Shown here: one piece after another, positions 47,227 to 55,094 of the stretch | Layout of the letters: the number at the start of each line of letters is the position of its first letter | Position numbering within the stretch: the stretch's first letter is position 1 | Origin: Desulfuromonadaceae bacterium | Lineage (GTDB): Bacteria > Desulfobacterota > Desulfuromonadia > Geobacterales > Pseudopelobacteraceae | Length of the DNA: 64,000 bases | Reading direction: 5' to 3' | Assembly: GCA_028681335.1 (NCBI GenBank) | Contig: JAQUIT010000004.1 | Location: forward strand, 1 to 64,000 | Translations under genes and position numbers: made by a program | The notes under the pieces: model-generated | The model's input: only the letters and a program-made list of their open reading frames with translations | Told to the model about the DNA's origin: nothing | Databases searched by the model: none

Positions 47227-49194
47227 CTACCTCAGCCCCTCGGCAACCACCTCGGCGATATCCTTGACCTTGACCTCGGTCGCCCCTTCATCTTTCAGTG
47301 CGTCGCCAAACATTGTCATGCAGTACGGACAGGAAACGCAGATGGTATCCGGTTGTGCTCCGAGAGCCTCCCGGGCCCTTTCGCGGTTGATTCGTGTGCC
47401 GCTCTGCTCCTCCAGCCACATCCGGCCGCCGCCGGCACCGCAGCAAAAAGAGCTGTTCAGGTTGCGGGTAAACTCTGCTGCAGGCTGGCCGGTAACGGTG
47501 GCGATAACCTCGCGCGGGGCCTGATAAACATCGTTGTGTCGTCCCAGATAACACGAATCATGGTACAAGACCGTGCCGAGTTCGGTCACCTCCCGGTTCA
47601 GCTTCAGTTTCCCGTCCTTCATCAGTTGATTAATGAGTTCAGTATGGTGAATAACTTCAAGCTCCAGGCCATACTGCAGATAATCGTTCTTGAGCGTGGA
47701 AAAACAGTGGGGACAGTGGGTGAGTATCTTAGTTACGCCACGTTCCTTTAACATCTGCACGTTTTCACGGGCCAACCGGTCGAAGGCAAACTCGTTGCCG
47801 AGTCTGCGCAGGCTATCGCCGCAACACATCTCATCGCGCCCCAAGATTCCCCAGGAGACTCCTGCTGCGTCAAGAATGGCGGCCAGCGCCACGGTGACCT
47901 GCTTCTGTCGCGAATCAAAAGCCCCGGCACAACCGACGTAGAAGAGGTATTCAGTTTTGCCTGCCTCGAATGGCTTCACCTCAAGAGTGGAACACCACTT
48001 GCTCCGTTCGGAAGGGGCTATCCCCCATGGATTGCTGCGTCCCTCGATATTCTCGAACAGGTTTATCAATTCCACAGGAAAACTGGCCTCCATCTCCACC
48101 AGATGACGTCTCATCTTGACTATCTTCGGCATCTGCTCAATAAGGACCGGACAGGCTTCCATACAGGCACCACAGGTAGTGCAGGACCAGAGGGTCTCCT
48201 CGCTACTGGTCCCCTCAGCGGCGTCTCCGATCAAGGGAAGCAGCGGTCCCTTCCCATTTTTCAGCTGTTTGGCGTTGCGGAAGAGATTGGTCTTGATGTC
48301 ATGCACAACCTGACGGGGATTAAGCGATTTACCGGTCAAAGCGGCCGGGCAGACCGTCTGACAGCGACCGCATTCGGTGCAGGAAACGGAATCCAGCAGA
48401 TCCTTCCAGGTAAATTCATCCACAGAACCGACACCAAAGCGTTTACCCTCGATGAACTCTTCGCGCGGCTGGGTATTGGACTGATTGAGGTTGCGGAAGA
48501 AACAGTTGGGAATGGCGGTAAGGATATGCATGTGCTTGCTGTAGGGGAGGTAATTCATGAACGCCAGCAATACTACGGCATGAATCCACCAGGAGATTAC
48601 GATAATAGTGTGCAGGTCAGCGGGGGTAAAAGCCGAAAGCATGACGGCAAGATACCGCGAAACCGGCATATAGCCGGATGCTGTTTCCGTTCCCAGGGCT
48701 ATCTCGGCACCATGCATACCGAAGAAGACGAGCATGAGCAGAGCTATCATGCCGAGAATAACAAAGGCCTCACCGGTCCGCGCCCCTGCAAACGGAGGGG
48801 AGACAATTCGCCGCACAACGGCGCTGCCGACAGCCAGCAGGGCGAAGAGCGAAGCCAGGTCGAAAACAAAAGCGAGCGCCCCGTACATGGCCGGAGGAAG
48901 AAGCGAGAGGCTGATACCCGGGAAAGCACCGTGGAGGAGGAAGTCTCCGTTAGCCACGGCAAGCGCCAGAAATGCCCAGAAGATGACGGCGTGATTGACG
49001 CCGAAGGGCCTGCTCAGCACCTTCTTCTGGCCGAAGGCGAACTGCAGCGCCGCCCGTACGCGGCCGACGGGATTGCTAAGACGGTCATCCTGCGCACCAC
49101 ATGCGACCAGGCTCAGACGCCGGTAACAGCTCCAGGCAAACAGAAGGAGAGCAGCTCCCAGAAGTGGAGCAAAAATGATCGGATTGGGTATCAT
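47227..49194 (-). CDS. Membrane ETF:quinone-type Fe-S oxidoreductase (EMO-like)
   Basis: A 655-residue protein. Residues 1-225 hold about six membrane segments with a NarI-like di-haem cytochrome b pattern; residues 265-345 hold two [4Fe-4S] motifs (CTECGRCQTVCPA and CTTCGACMEACPVL); the rest is HdrD-like with two CCG domains (MCCGDSLRRLGNE and FCCGAGGGRM, with YHDSCYLGRHN between). This layout is that of the membrane oxidoreductases that take electrons from ETF to menaquinone in acyl-CoA-oxidising anaerobes. The adjacent etfA and etfB genes support that role. Confidence 0.88.
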   Translation of the reverse strand: MIPNPIIFAPLLGAALLLFAWSCYRRLSLVACGAQDDRLSNPVGRVRAALQFAFGQKKVLSRPFGVNHAVIFWAFLALAVANGDFLLHGAFPGISLSLLPPAMYGALAFVFDLASLFALLAVGSAVVRRIVSPPFAGARTGEAFVILGMIALLMLVFFGMHGAEIALGTETASGYMPVSRYLAVMLSAFTPADLHTIIVISWWIHAVVLLAFMNYLPYSKHMHILTAIPNCFFRNLNQSNTQPREEFIEGKRFGVGSVDEFTWKDLLDSVSCTECGRCQTVCPAALTGKSLNPRQVVHDIKTNLFRNAKQLKNGKGPLLPLIGDAAEGTSSEETLWSCTTCGACMEACPVLIEQMPKIVKMRRHLVEMEASFPVELINLFENIEGRSNPWGIAPSERSKWCSTLEVKPFEAGKTEYLFYVGCAGAFDSRQKQVTVALAAILDAAGVSWGILGRDEMCCGDSLRRLGNEFAFDRLARENVQMLKERGVTKILTHCPHCFSTLKNDYLQYGLELEVIHHTELINQLMKDGKLKLNREVTELGTVLYHDSCYLGRHNDVYQAPREVIATVTGQPAAEFTRNLNSSFCCGAGGGRMWLEEQSGTRINRERAREALGAQPDTICVSCPYCMTMFGDALKDEGATEVKVKDIAEVVAEGLR

Positions 49195-49231
49195 GGTAAA
49201 ACCTCATATTGTTTTGTCGGAATATCCACTG

Positions 49232-50545
49232 TTATGCCTTTAACTCCCTAATCTGCGCGGTCAGCTCCGGCACAACCTGAAACAGGTCACCGACGATGCC
49301 GTAGGTCGCAACCTCAAAGATCGGGGCATCCTTATCGCGGTTAATGGCGATTATCACGTCGGAATCCTGCATACCCACCAGGTGCTGGATTGCTCCGGAA
49401 ATACCGCAGGCGATGTAGATTCGTGGACGCACGGTCTTGCCGGTCTGCCCCACCTGACGTTCCGGAGGAAGCCAACCAGCATCAACGGCGCTGCGCGAGC
49501 CGCCAACCGCACCGCCCAGCTCATCAGCCAGTTCATGGAGGATGCTGAAGTTCTCTTTCGTCATCAGGCCGCGCCCGCCGGAGACGATAAACTCGGCCCC
49601 GGCTATATCAACGTCGTCCTTCCCCTCCCCGTCTCTGATGATCTCAAGGACCTTGGTAAAGATATTCTTCTCATCGGGGGCGAAACTATCGCGGATAATT
49701 TCACCGCTGGCGCTTTCACTCTTTTCCGGCAGCGGCATCACCTGCGGCCTGACCGTGGACATCTGCGGCCGGAACCGGTCACACATGATAGTGGCCATGA
49801 TGTTGCCGCCGAAAGCCGGTCGGGTCTGCATCAGGTTGCGCTTGTCGTCTATAGCCAGGCCGGTGCAGTCAGCAGTGAGCCCGGTCTTCAGGCGCGTCGC
49901 GACCGCCCCTGCCAGGTCCCGACCCATACCGCTCGCCCCCATGAGGACAATCTCCGGTTTGAACGTGTCAATCAGGTGGCAGCAGGCATCGAGGTACGGC
50001 TCGGTACGGTAATATTTGTAGACCGGATGGTCGAGAATGTATGAGCGTGCGGCGCCATAACTGAAGGCTTCATGGCACAGGTGTTCAACCTTTTCACCAA
50101 TAACGACGGCGCACAGTTCCACACCCAGGGCACGGGCCAGTTCACCACCCACCCCCAACAGTTCCCAGGAAACGCGAGCCGCCTCCCCTTCTGTCTGTTC
50201 GACGAATACCCAGACATTCCGGTAACCGGCAATCATTTCCCGCCGCGTTTTCTCTTCCTCGTCGATCTCCTCGGACGGCAGTGTTCCCTGCTTTTGCCAT
50301 TCCGCGAGAATCACCAGCTCCTCAGGAGTATAAAAAAGTTCCAGGGCGCCGCCCGGGCAGGCCTTGACGCACTTGACGCAGCCGATACATTTTTCCAGTA
50401 TAATGTGCGGTTCCCCGGCCTCGTTCATATCGATGCCGTTTACCGGGCAGATGCTCTGGCAGCGGGCACCGCAGGCGATGCACTTCCCCTCAACGAGCCG
50501 TACTTTACCGCGCGGTTTTTTAACAGGTTTCTTGGTTTCACTCAT
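49232..50545 (-). CDS. etfA: Electron transfer flavoprotein alpha subunit with ferredoxin domain
   Basis: A 437-residue EtfA. The first 75 residues are an added ferredoxin-like domain with two [4Fe-4S] motifs (CIACGARCQSICPVNGI and CIGCVKCVKACP). The ETF alpha core follows, with GASGMGRDLAGAVATRLKTGLTADC and the FAD-binding region GQTGKTVRPRIYIACGISGAIQH...IAINRDKDAPIFEVA. It forms a heterodimer with EtfB. The added clusters could pass electrons toward the membrane oxidoreductase encoded next to it. It is 37 bp from that gene and 30 bp from etfB. Confidence 0.94.
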   Translation of the reverse strand: MSETKKPVKKPRGKVRLVEGKCIACGARCQSICPVNGIDMNEAGEPHIILEKCIGCVKCVKACPGGALELFYTPEELVILAEWQKQGTLPSEEIDEEEKTRREMIAGYRNVWVFVEQTEGEAARVSWELLGVGGELARALGVELCAVVIGEKVEHLCHEAFSYGAARSYILDHPVYKYYRTEPYLDACCHLIDTFKPEIVLMGASGMGRDLAGAVATRLKTGLTADCTGLAIDDKRNLMQTRPAFGGNIMATIMCDRFRPQMSTVRPQVMPLPEKSESASGEIIRDSFAPDEKNIFTKVLEIIRDGEGKDDVDIAGAEFIVSGGRGLMTKENFSILHELADELGGAVGGSRSAVDAGWLPPERQVGQTGKTVRPRIYIACGISGAIQHLVGMQDSDVIIAINRDKDAPIFEVATYGIVGDLFQVVPELTAQIRELKA

Positions 50546-50575
50546 GTAGTCCCTTCCTTAACATTCCTGTACAGT

Positions 50576-51388
50576 TCAAGCCGTCAGCAGGTCATGTGCC
50601 AGCAGTCTCTCCATCAACAACCGCGTTGATCCGACCGGATCGCTCAACCCGTCACCCAACATCTCACCCTTGTCCCGTTCCGGGGAGAAGATCTTGCTCA
50701 CCCAGGTGGGAGAACCTTTTAGGCCGATGGTGTTGGTATCAAGCTTCAAGGTTTCATTATCCCAGACGGTTATTGGCGATTTACCCGCTTGCATGCGCAT
50801 CGGGACAGTCGGATAACGTGGCTGGTTGATCTCTCTCACTACGGTGATCATCGCCGGCAAACGCGCCTCGACTATCTCGTACCTCCCTTCGAGCTTTCTC
50901 CGCACGCGGATTCTGTTGGCAAGAAAATCCAGGCTTTCAATACGATCGACCAGTGTTAACTGGCTCAAACCAAGACGAACCGCAATGCCCGGCCCTACCT
51001 GGGCGGTGTCGCCATCTATGGTCTGCTTGCCGCATATAACCAGGCCCAATGGCCTGTCTTGAGACAATTTTTTTATGGCGGTCGCAAGTACATTGCTGGT
51101 CGAGAGGGTATCCGCACCGCCAAAAGCCCGGTCAGAGAGGAGTACGGCGTCATCCATACCGAGTGCCAGCGCCCTTTTCAAGGCCGCTTCGGCATTGGGA
51201 GGCCCCATGGAAAGCGCTGTCGTATGAAGACCGAAGCGATCCTTAAGACGCAGGCTTTCTTCAATCGCATGCACGTCATACGGATTGATGATGAACGGTA
51301 TCCCGTCACGGACGAGAGTGTTGGTCACCGGGTCTATTTTAACCTGAGTCGTATCGGGAACCTGTTTGATACACGTGATGACACGCAT
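50576..51388 (-). CDS. etfB: Electron transfer flavoprotein beta subunit
   Basis: A 270-residue EtfB. It starts MRVITCIKQVPDTTQVKIDP, with the conserved ICGKQTIDGDTAQVGPGIAVRLGL nucleotide-binding segment near residue 120 and a C-terminal arm that binds EtfA. It is first gene of the ETF-oxidoreductase group. No acyl-CoA dehydrogenase gene lies in the window, so the electron donor must be encoded elsewhere. Confidence 0.95.
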   Translation of the reverse strand: MRVITCIKQVPDTTQVKIDPVTNTLVRDGIPFIINPYDVHAIEESLRLKDRFGLHTTALSMGPPNAEAALKRALALGMDDAVLLSDRAFGGADTLSTSNVLATAIKKLSQDRPLGLVICGKQTIDGDTAQVGPGIAVRLGLSQLTLVDRIESLDFLANRIRVRRKLEGRYEIVEARLPAMITVVREINQPRYPTVPMRMQAGKSPITVWDNETLKLDTNTIGLKGSPTWVSKIFSPERDKGEMLGDGLSDPVGSTRLLMERLLAHDLLTA

Positions 51389-51408
51389 GAATAATCTCCT
51401 TATATGGT

Positions 51409-51600
51409 TTACAGACAGGAGCTATTCAGTGCTTCTATCTCATTGAAACGTTCTACCTGCAGGTGAAACGCTTTTCTCATAATCTCGGAGGCTGACAGAT
51501 TTGTCAGATCCATCAACTGCCTGACGTTGTACATCTCATCATCACTGATTCTTGCCGAGACAATAGTATCCTTGGTAATCGCTTTGTATTTTCTTGTCAT
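51409..51600 (-). CDS. Small ribbon-helix-helix-like protein
   Basis: A 63-residue basic-then-acidic protein that resembles an Arc/MetJ-type ribbon-helix-helix DNA-binding protein: TIVSARISDDEMYNVRQLMD (strand and helix 1) followed by LSASEIMRKAFHLQVERF (helix 2). ATG at 51600 has GGAG 8 bp upstream and is preferred over GTG at 51606. It could be an autoregulated repressor or an antitoxin; no toxin gene is adjacent. It lies 20 bp upstream of etfB, so it may be co-transcribed with and regulate the ETF operon. Confidence 0.6.
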   Translation of the reverse strand: MTRKYKAITKDTIVSARISDDEMYNVRQLMDLTNLSASEIMRKAFHLQVERFNEIEALNSSCL

Positions 51601-51642
51601 GATCACTGCTCCTGATGCATTTTTTAAAATTATACTGCGGCA

Positions 51643-52077
51643 TTAAGGGTTAGTTATTATCGTTTCTCCGCATCTGACCACCCCTCCCTGTAAAACTTTG
51701 GCAAATATCCCTTCCTTCGGCATGACACAGTCTCCCGCCTGATAATAGATCGCACAGCGGGTGTGGCATTCCTTGCCGATCTGGGTGACCTCAAGAATTG
51801 TTTCGCCAAGCGTAAATCGGGTACCAACCGGAATTGAAACAAGGTCAATTCCCTCTGTTGTGACATTCTCGGCAAAATTCCCCGCTACGACATCAAGACC
51901 GAGTTTCTGCATCTTGTGAATGCTTTCCATGGCCAGCAGGCTTATCTGACGGTGCCAGTCACCGGCATGACCATCGCCGACAATGCCATGATTCTCCTTC
52001 AGCTCAACGAAGGCTACCGGGGTCTTCCGCTCCCCTTTTTCCTTGCTGACGTTTAATGCCACTATTATTCCGGACAT
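51643..52077 (-). CDS. MOSC-domain protein
   Basis: A 144-residue stand-alone MOSC domain. MOSC proteins bind molybdenum cofactor and hand on sulfur or the cofactor. Visible features are the GIVGDGHAGDWHRQISLLA strand, NFAENVTTEG and a conserved Cys in GKECHTRCAIYYQAGDCVM. ATG at 52077 with GAGGAAAAC upstream is preferred over an in-frame start at 52116. It follows moaA, separated by a GC-rich inverted repeat. Confidence 0.88.
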   Translation of the reverse strand: MSGIIVALNVSKEKGERKTPVAFVELKENHGIVGDGHAGDWHRQISLLAMESIHKMQKLGLDVVAGNFAENVTTEGIDLVSIPVGTRFTLGETILEVTQIGKECHTRCAIYYQAGDCVMPKEGIFAKVLQGGVVRCGETIITNP

Positions 52078-52124
52078 ATGTTTTCCTCTCTTCTCCGTTA
52101 TAGGTGCACCAGCCACCAGAATCC

Positions 52125-52187
52125 AACCCCCCTTATCAGGGGGGAGGCCTTTAAGTCTCCCCTGATAAGGGGAGATTTAGAGGGGTT
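52125..52187. repeat. GC-rich inverted repeat between moaA and the MOSC gene
   Basis: CCCCTTATCAGGGG and CCCCTGATAAGGGG type arms, each self-complementary as well as complementary to the other, within AACCCCCC...GGGGTT ends. It is an intergenic repeat element of the kind scattered through many bacterial genomes and may fold in the moaA-MOSC transcript. Confidence 0.75.
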
Positions 52188-52189
52188 GC

Positions 52190-53170
52190 TCAGCCGCCGA
52201 TCCGTGACATGGCAACATTGCCATGGCCCGGTTCATCTTTTCCCAGATGGTGACGCCCCGGTTTATCAATGATGATCCGCTGTAATATTTCACTCACCTG
52301 AGCATGCGCTGATGAGCGCAGATGTGATTTAAGGTCAACAGCCTGATTGTCAAACAGACACCCGCGCACCAGACCTGAAGCGGTGACGCGGATACGATTG
52401 CAGCTCTCGCAAAAGTGCCCTGAGATCGGCGTGATAATACCGATCGCACCGACGGCGCCGCCGACTTTAAAATTTCTTGCCGGACCGGCCATTTCATTGC
52501 TGACCAGCGGCAACAGCGAAAAATGTTGGCTGATGCGCTCAAGGATCTCCTGACCAGCAAGGGAACGGGCGCTCCACTCCGTATCCTGAAGAGTAGGCAT
52601 ATATTCAATGAAGCGGACTGTGTAGGGCTTGCGAAGGGTCAGAGCGACAAAATCCAGGAGTTCATCATCATTCACGCCGCGCATAACAACCATGTTGATT
52701 TTAATCGAAGAGAAACCGGCCTCCTCGGCTGCAGCTATACCGTCCAGCACCCTGCCAAGATATCCACCGCGGGTGATCGCTGCAAAAGTCGTCGGGTTCA
52801 TAGAGTCGAGGCTGATATTGAGCCGCTGTATACCTGCCTGGCGAAGTGACACTGCCATCTCCCGAAGCAGAATGCCGTTTGTAGTGAGAACAAGTTCCTT
52901 CAGGCCGGGGATAGCGGCAAGGCGTTCGATAAAGCCGATCAGTCCCTTCCTCACCAGCGGTTCTCCGCCGGTCAGGCGTATTTTTTCAACCCCTAGCGAC
53001 ACCGCCTCACGTGCAATGCGATACAACTCCTCATAACTGAGTACATCTCCGTGCTGCAGCAGTGAAAGGCCTTCCGCCGGCATACAGTAACGACAGCGCA
53101 AATTGCACCGGTCTGTAACAGAGAGCCTCAGATAATTGATATGCCGGCCATGTGAGTCAATCAGTTTCAT
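52190..53170 (-). CDS. moaA: GTP 3',8-cyclase MoaA
   Basis: A 326-residue radical SAM enzyme that starts molybdenum/tungsten cofactor synthesis by converting GTP to 3',8-cyclo-GTP. The N-terminal cluster motif is CNLRCRYC (Cys22, Cys26, Cys29); the C-terminal substrate-binding cluster is CESCNRIRVTASGLVRGC; the chain ends in the functional SRIGG Gly-Gly tail. GAGG precedes the ATG. It lies upstream of a MOSC gene and divergent from the second alcohol dehydrogenase. Confidence 0.97.
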   Translation of the reverse strand: MKLIDSHGRHINYLRLSVTDRCNLRCRYCMPAEGLSLLQHGDVLSYEELYRIAREAVSLGVEKIRLTGGEPLVRKGLIGFIERLAAIPGLKELVLTTNGILLREMAVSLRQAGIQRLNISLDSMNPTTFAAITRGGYLGRVLDGIAAAEEAGFSSIKINMVVMRGVNDDELLDFVALTLRKPYTVRFIEYMPTLQDTEWSARSLAGQEILERISQHFSLLPLVSNEMAGPARNFKVGGAVGAIGIITPISGHFCESCNRIRVTASGLVRGCLFDNQAVDLKSHLRSSAHAQVSEILQRIIIDKPGRHHLGKDEPGHGNVAMSRIGG

Positions 53171-53305
53171 ATCAACATACCTCAGCTGGAATTGCGTCTC
53201 GATAACGGAACAAATTGGTTTCCCTAGTGGTACATGGCAATTTCAATACCAACTTTGCAGTTATCGATGACAGCGGCAGAGCCCTCCCCTGCAAAATCGA
53301 CGATA

Positions 53306-53336
53306 AATCGTGTGATTACAGGGTAATGATACGATT
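53306..53336. promoter_or_regulatory. Inverted repeat upstream of moaA
   Basis: AATCGTGTGATTAC and GTAATGATACGATT are complementary in 12 of 14 positions around AGG. It lies 136 bp upstream of moaA in the 480-bp divergent region and looks like a regulator-binding site or RNA hairpin. No riboswitch-like core was seen between it and moaA. The rest of the region holds the sites at 53398, 53441 and 53567. Confidence 0.5.
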
Positions 53337-53397
53337 TTATAATAAACCGTTGCTTTTAGAATCGTGACATTTGGTTGTCATGAACACGGCTGTACAA

Positions 53398-53416
53398 CTG
53401 TTCCACATCGCAACAG
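53398..53416. promoter_or_regulatory. Activator-binding palindrome, copy 3
   Basis: CTGTTCC-ACAT-CGCAACAG, the inverse-orientation form of the sites at 40119 and 40164 (CTGTTCC-N4-CGATACAG) with one changed base. It lies 150 bp upstream of the sigma-54 promoter at 53567. Confidence 0.65.
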
Positions 53417-53440
53417 ACGTGCCAGAACGGAACGGTTAGC

Positions 53441-53459
53441 TTGTCCCAGTACAGAACAG
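53441..53459. promoter_or_regulatory. Activator-binding palindrome, copy 4 (weaker)
   Basis: TTGTCCC-AGTA-CAGAACAG matches the 19-bp pattern at 10 of the 15 non-spacer positions. It is 43 bp from copy 3, near the 45-bp spacing of the two sites upstream of the first dehydrogenase. Confidence 0.5.
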
Positions 53460-53566
53460 AGTTAACCAATCCACAAACACACATATCACAACCACCCACC
53501 ACAACTACCTGACATACCACACTTATTTAGATGTCTTTTTGTGACAGCATTTGATTGCAACACAAT

Positions 53567-53582
53567 TGGCATGTGCATTGCG
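53567..53582 (+). promoter_or_regulatory. Sigma-54 promoter of the second alcohol dehydrogenase
   Basis: TGGCATG-TGCA-TTGCG fits the sigma-54 consensus TGGCACG-N4-TTGCA, with the essential GG and GC separated by 10 bp. Transcription should begin near 53593, 58 bp before the start codon. Upstream palindromes at 53398 and 53441 are placed as enhancer sites would be. Confidence 0.8.
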
Positions 53583-53650
53583 TATACGTAGAAAATCGTT
53601 TTACTGCCAACCGGTGGTGATACAAAAAATTGCGGAAGAGGAGAATACAA

Positions 53651-54814
53651 ATGGCATTAGCAGATCAGACGTACGGGTTTTACATTCCAACAGTTTCATT
53701 GATGGGTGTGGGTTGTTCGAAAGAAGCAGGTGAGCAGGCTAAGGCGCTGGGTGCCACAAATCTGCTGATTGTTACTGATGCCGGACTGGCCAAGATGGGC
53801 GTTGCCGACACTATCAAAGGGTACATCGAAGCGGCAGGCCTCAAGGCTGTCATCTTTAGCGGCGCAGAGCCAAACCCGACCGACACCAATGTCCATGACG
53901 GCGTAAAGGCATATCAGGATAACAAGTGCAACGGCATCGTTACACTGGGTGGCGGCAGCTCCCACGACTGCGGCAAGGGCGTCGGTATGGTAATCGGCAA
54001 CGGCGGAAACATCCGCGACTTCGAGGGCGTCAACAAGTCCACCAAGCCTATGCCTCCGTTTCTGGCTATCAACACCACCGCCGGAACCGCTTCCGAAATG
54101 ACACGTTTCTGCATCATCACCAACACCGACACCCATGTAAAAATGGCAATCGTCGATTGGCGCTGCACCCCTAACATCGCGATCAACGACCCGGTCCTGA
54201 TGGTTGGCAAACCACCGGCACTCACCGCTGCAACCGGCATGGATGCCCTGACCCACGCAGTTGAGGCTTATGTTTCCACCATCGCCACCCCGATCACCGA
54301 CGCCTGCGCCATCAAGGCAATCGAGCTCGTCGCCCAGTACCTGAGCCCGGCAGTAGCCAACGGCGAGAACCTCGAAGCACGTGACAAAATGGCCTATGCC
54401 GAGTATCTGGCCGGCATGGCTTTTAACAATGCCAGCCTCGGCTACGTTCACTCCATGGCTCATCAGCTGGGTGGTTTCTACAACCTTCCGCACGGCGTCT
54501 GCAACGCTATCCTGCTTCCGGCCGTCAGCCAGTACAACCTGATCGCCTGTCCGCAGCGTTTTGCCGATATCGCCGTTGCCATGGGCGAAAACATCAGCGG
54601 CCTTTCGGTTATGGAAGCTGCTGAAAAAGCGATCAGCGCTATTCGCCGTCTGTCAGCCTCAATCGGCATCCCAACCGGCCTCAAGGCCCTGAATGTCAAA
54701 GAGGAAGATCTGAAAGTCATGGCTGAAAACGCAAAGTTGGACGCCTGCCAGTTCACCAACCCGCGCAAAGCGACGCTGGAGCAGGTTATCGATATCTTCA
54801 AAGCAGCAATGTAA
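53651..54814 (+). CDS. Iron-containing alcohol dehydrogenase (second copy)
   Basis: A 387-residue group III alcohol dehydrogenase. The nucleotide motif GGGSSHDCGKGVG and metal-site segments ATGMDALTHAVEAYVS and LGYVHSMAHQLGGFYNLPHGVCNAILLP are complete. It is closer to NAD-dependent ethanol/1,3-propanediol-type dehydrogenases (MdhA/DhaT-like) than the first copy. ATG at 53651 is set by AGAGGAG upstream. With the AOR gene 280 bp downstream it could form an alcohol-aldehyde-acid pathway. Confidence 0.94.
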   Translation: MALADQTYGFYIPTVSLMGVGCSKEAGEQAKALGATNLLIVTDAGLAKMGVADTIKGYIEAAGLKAVIFSGAEPNPTDTNVHDGVKAYQDNKCNGIVTLGGGSSHDCGKGVGMVIGNGGNIRDFEGVNKSTKPMPPFLAINTTAGTASEMTRFCIITNTDTHVKMAIVDWRCTPNIAINDPVLMVGKPPALTAATGMDALTHAVEAYVSTIATPITDACAIKAIELVAQYLSPAVANGENLEARDKMAYAEYLAGMAFNNASLGYVHSMAHQLGGFYNLPHGVCNAILLPAVSQYNLIACPQRFADIAVAMGENISGLSVMEAAEKAISAIRRLSASIGIPTGLKALNVKEEDLKVMAENAKLDACQFTNPRKATLEQVIDIFKAAM

Positions 54815-54837
54815 TAAGAGCCTGAAATGCGGTTTGC

Positions 54838-54932
54838 ACCGCAGAGGACGCAGACGGCCCAAGAGGAAATACGATATTAAAACTAACGTTTGAATTTGAT
54901 TTTACTCTGCATGACGTCGCGCCCTCTGCGGT
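54838..54932. repeat. Inverted repeat between alcohol dehydrogenase and AOR genes
   Basis: ACCGCAGAGGACGC on the left pairs with GCGCCCTCTGCGGT on the right with a single mismatch, about 67 bp apart. The ACCGCAGAGGACGCAGA-type unit looks like a scattered intergenic repeat. It ends about 25 bp before the riboswitch-like leader. Confidence 0.6.
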
Positions 54933-54956
54933 ACATATTTTATGAGAACAAATAAT

Positions 54957-55066
54957 CTCCGAGCCATGTTGCCTAACAGGATAAACCTCACGGCGTCTGG
55001 CCAACGGGTTTCGCTGGAAACGGCGGAGCCTCCCTTTCGGGAAGGAGCCCTATCGCAGCGCGGTAG
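54957..55066 (+). ncRNA. Moco/Tuco riboswitch-like RNA upstream of aor
   Basis: The leader contains CTCCGAGC, GCCTAA, GGCCAACGGGTTTCGC, GGAAACGGCGGAGCC and TCCCTTTCGGGAAGGAGCC in that order. These match the conserved core of the Moco RNA motif as I remember it, and the same blocks recur at 58254. The start codon of the AOR gene follows after 28 bp with no terminator hairpin between, so control of translation is likely. A tungsten-cofactor (Tuco) variant would fit the gene, but the helix that separates the two types cannot be judged by eye. Confidence 0.75.
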
Positions 55067-55094
55067 AAAATATATATGATCGGGAGAATTTAAC

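Noticed and set aside
48103-49251. Open reading frame of 382 codons antisense to the ETF oxidoreductase gene
   Set aside because: Low-complexity, highly charged translation with no family features, opposite a gene with complete Fe-S motifs.
53171-53400. Moco-type riboswitch upstream of moaA
   Set aside because: Neither GGCCAACGGG nor the GGAAAC and TCCC...GGAAGGAG blocks appear on the minus strand there.
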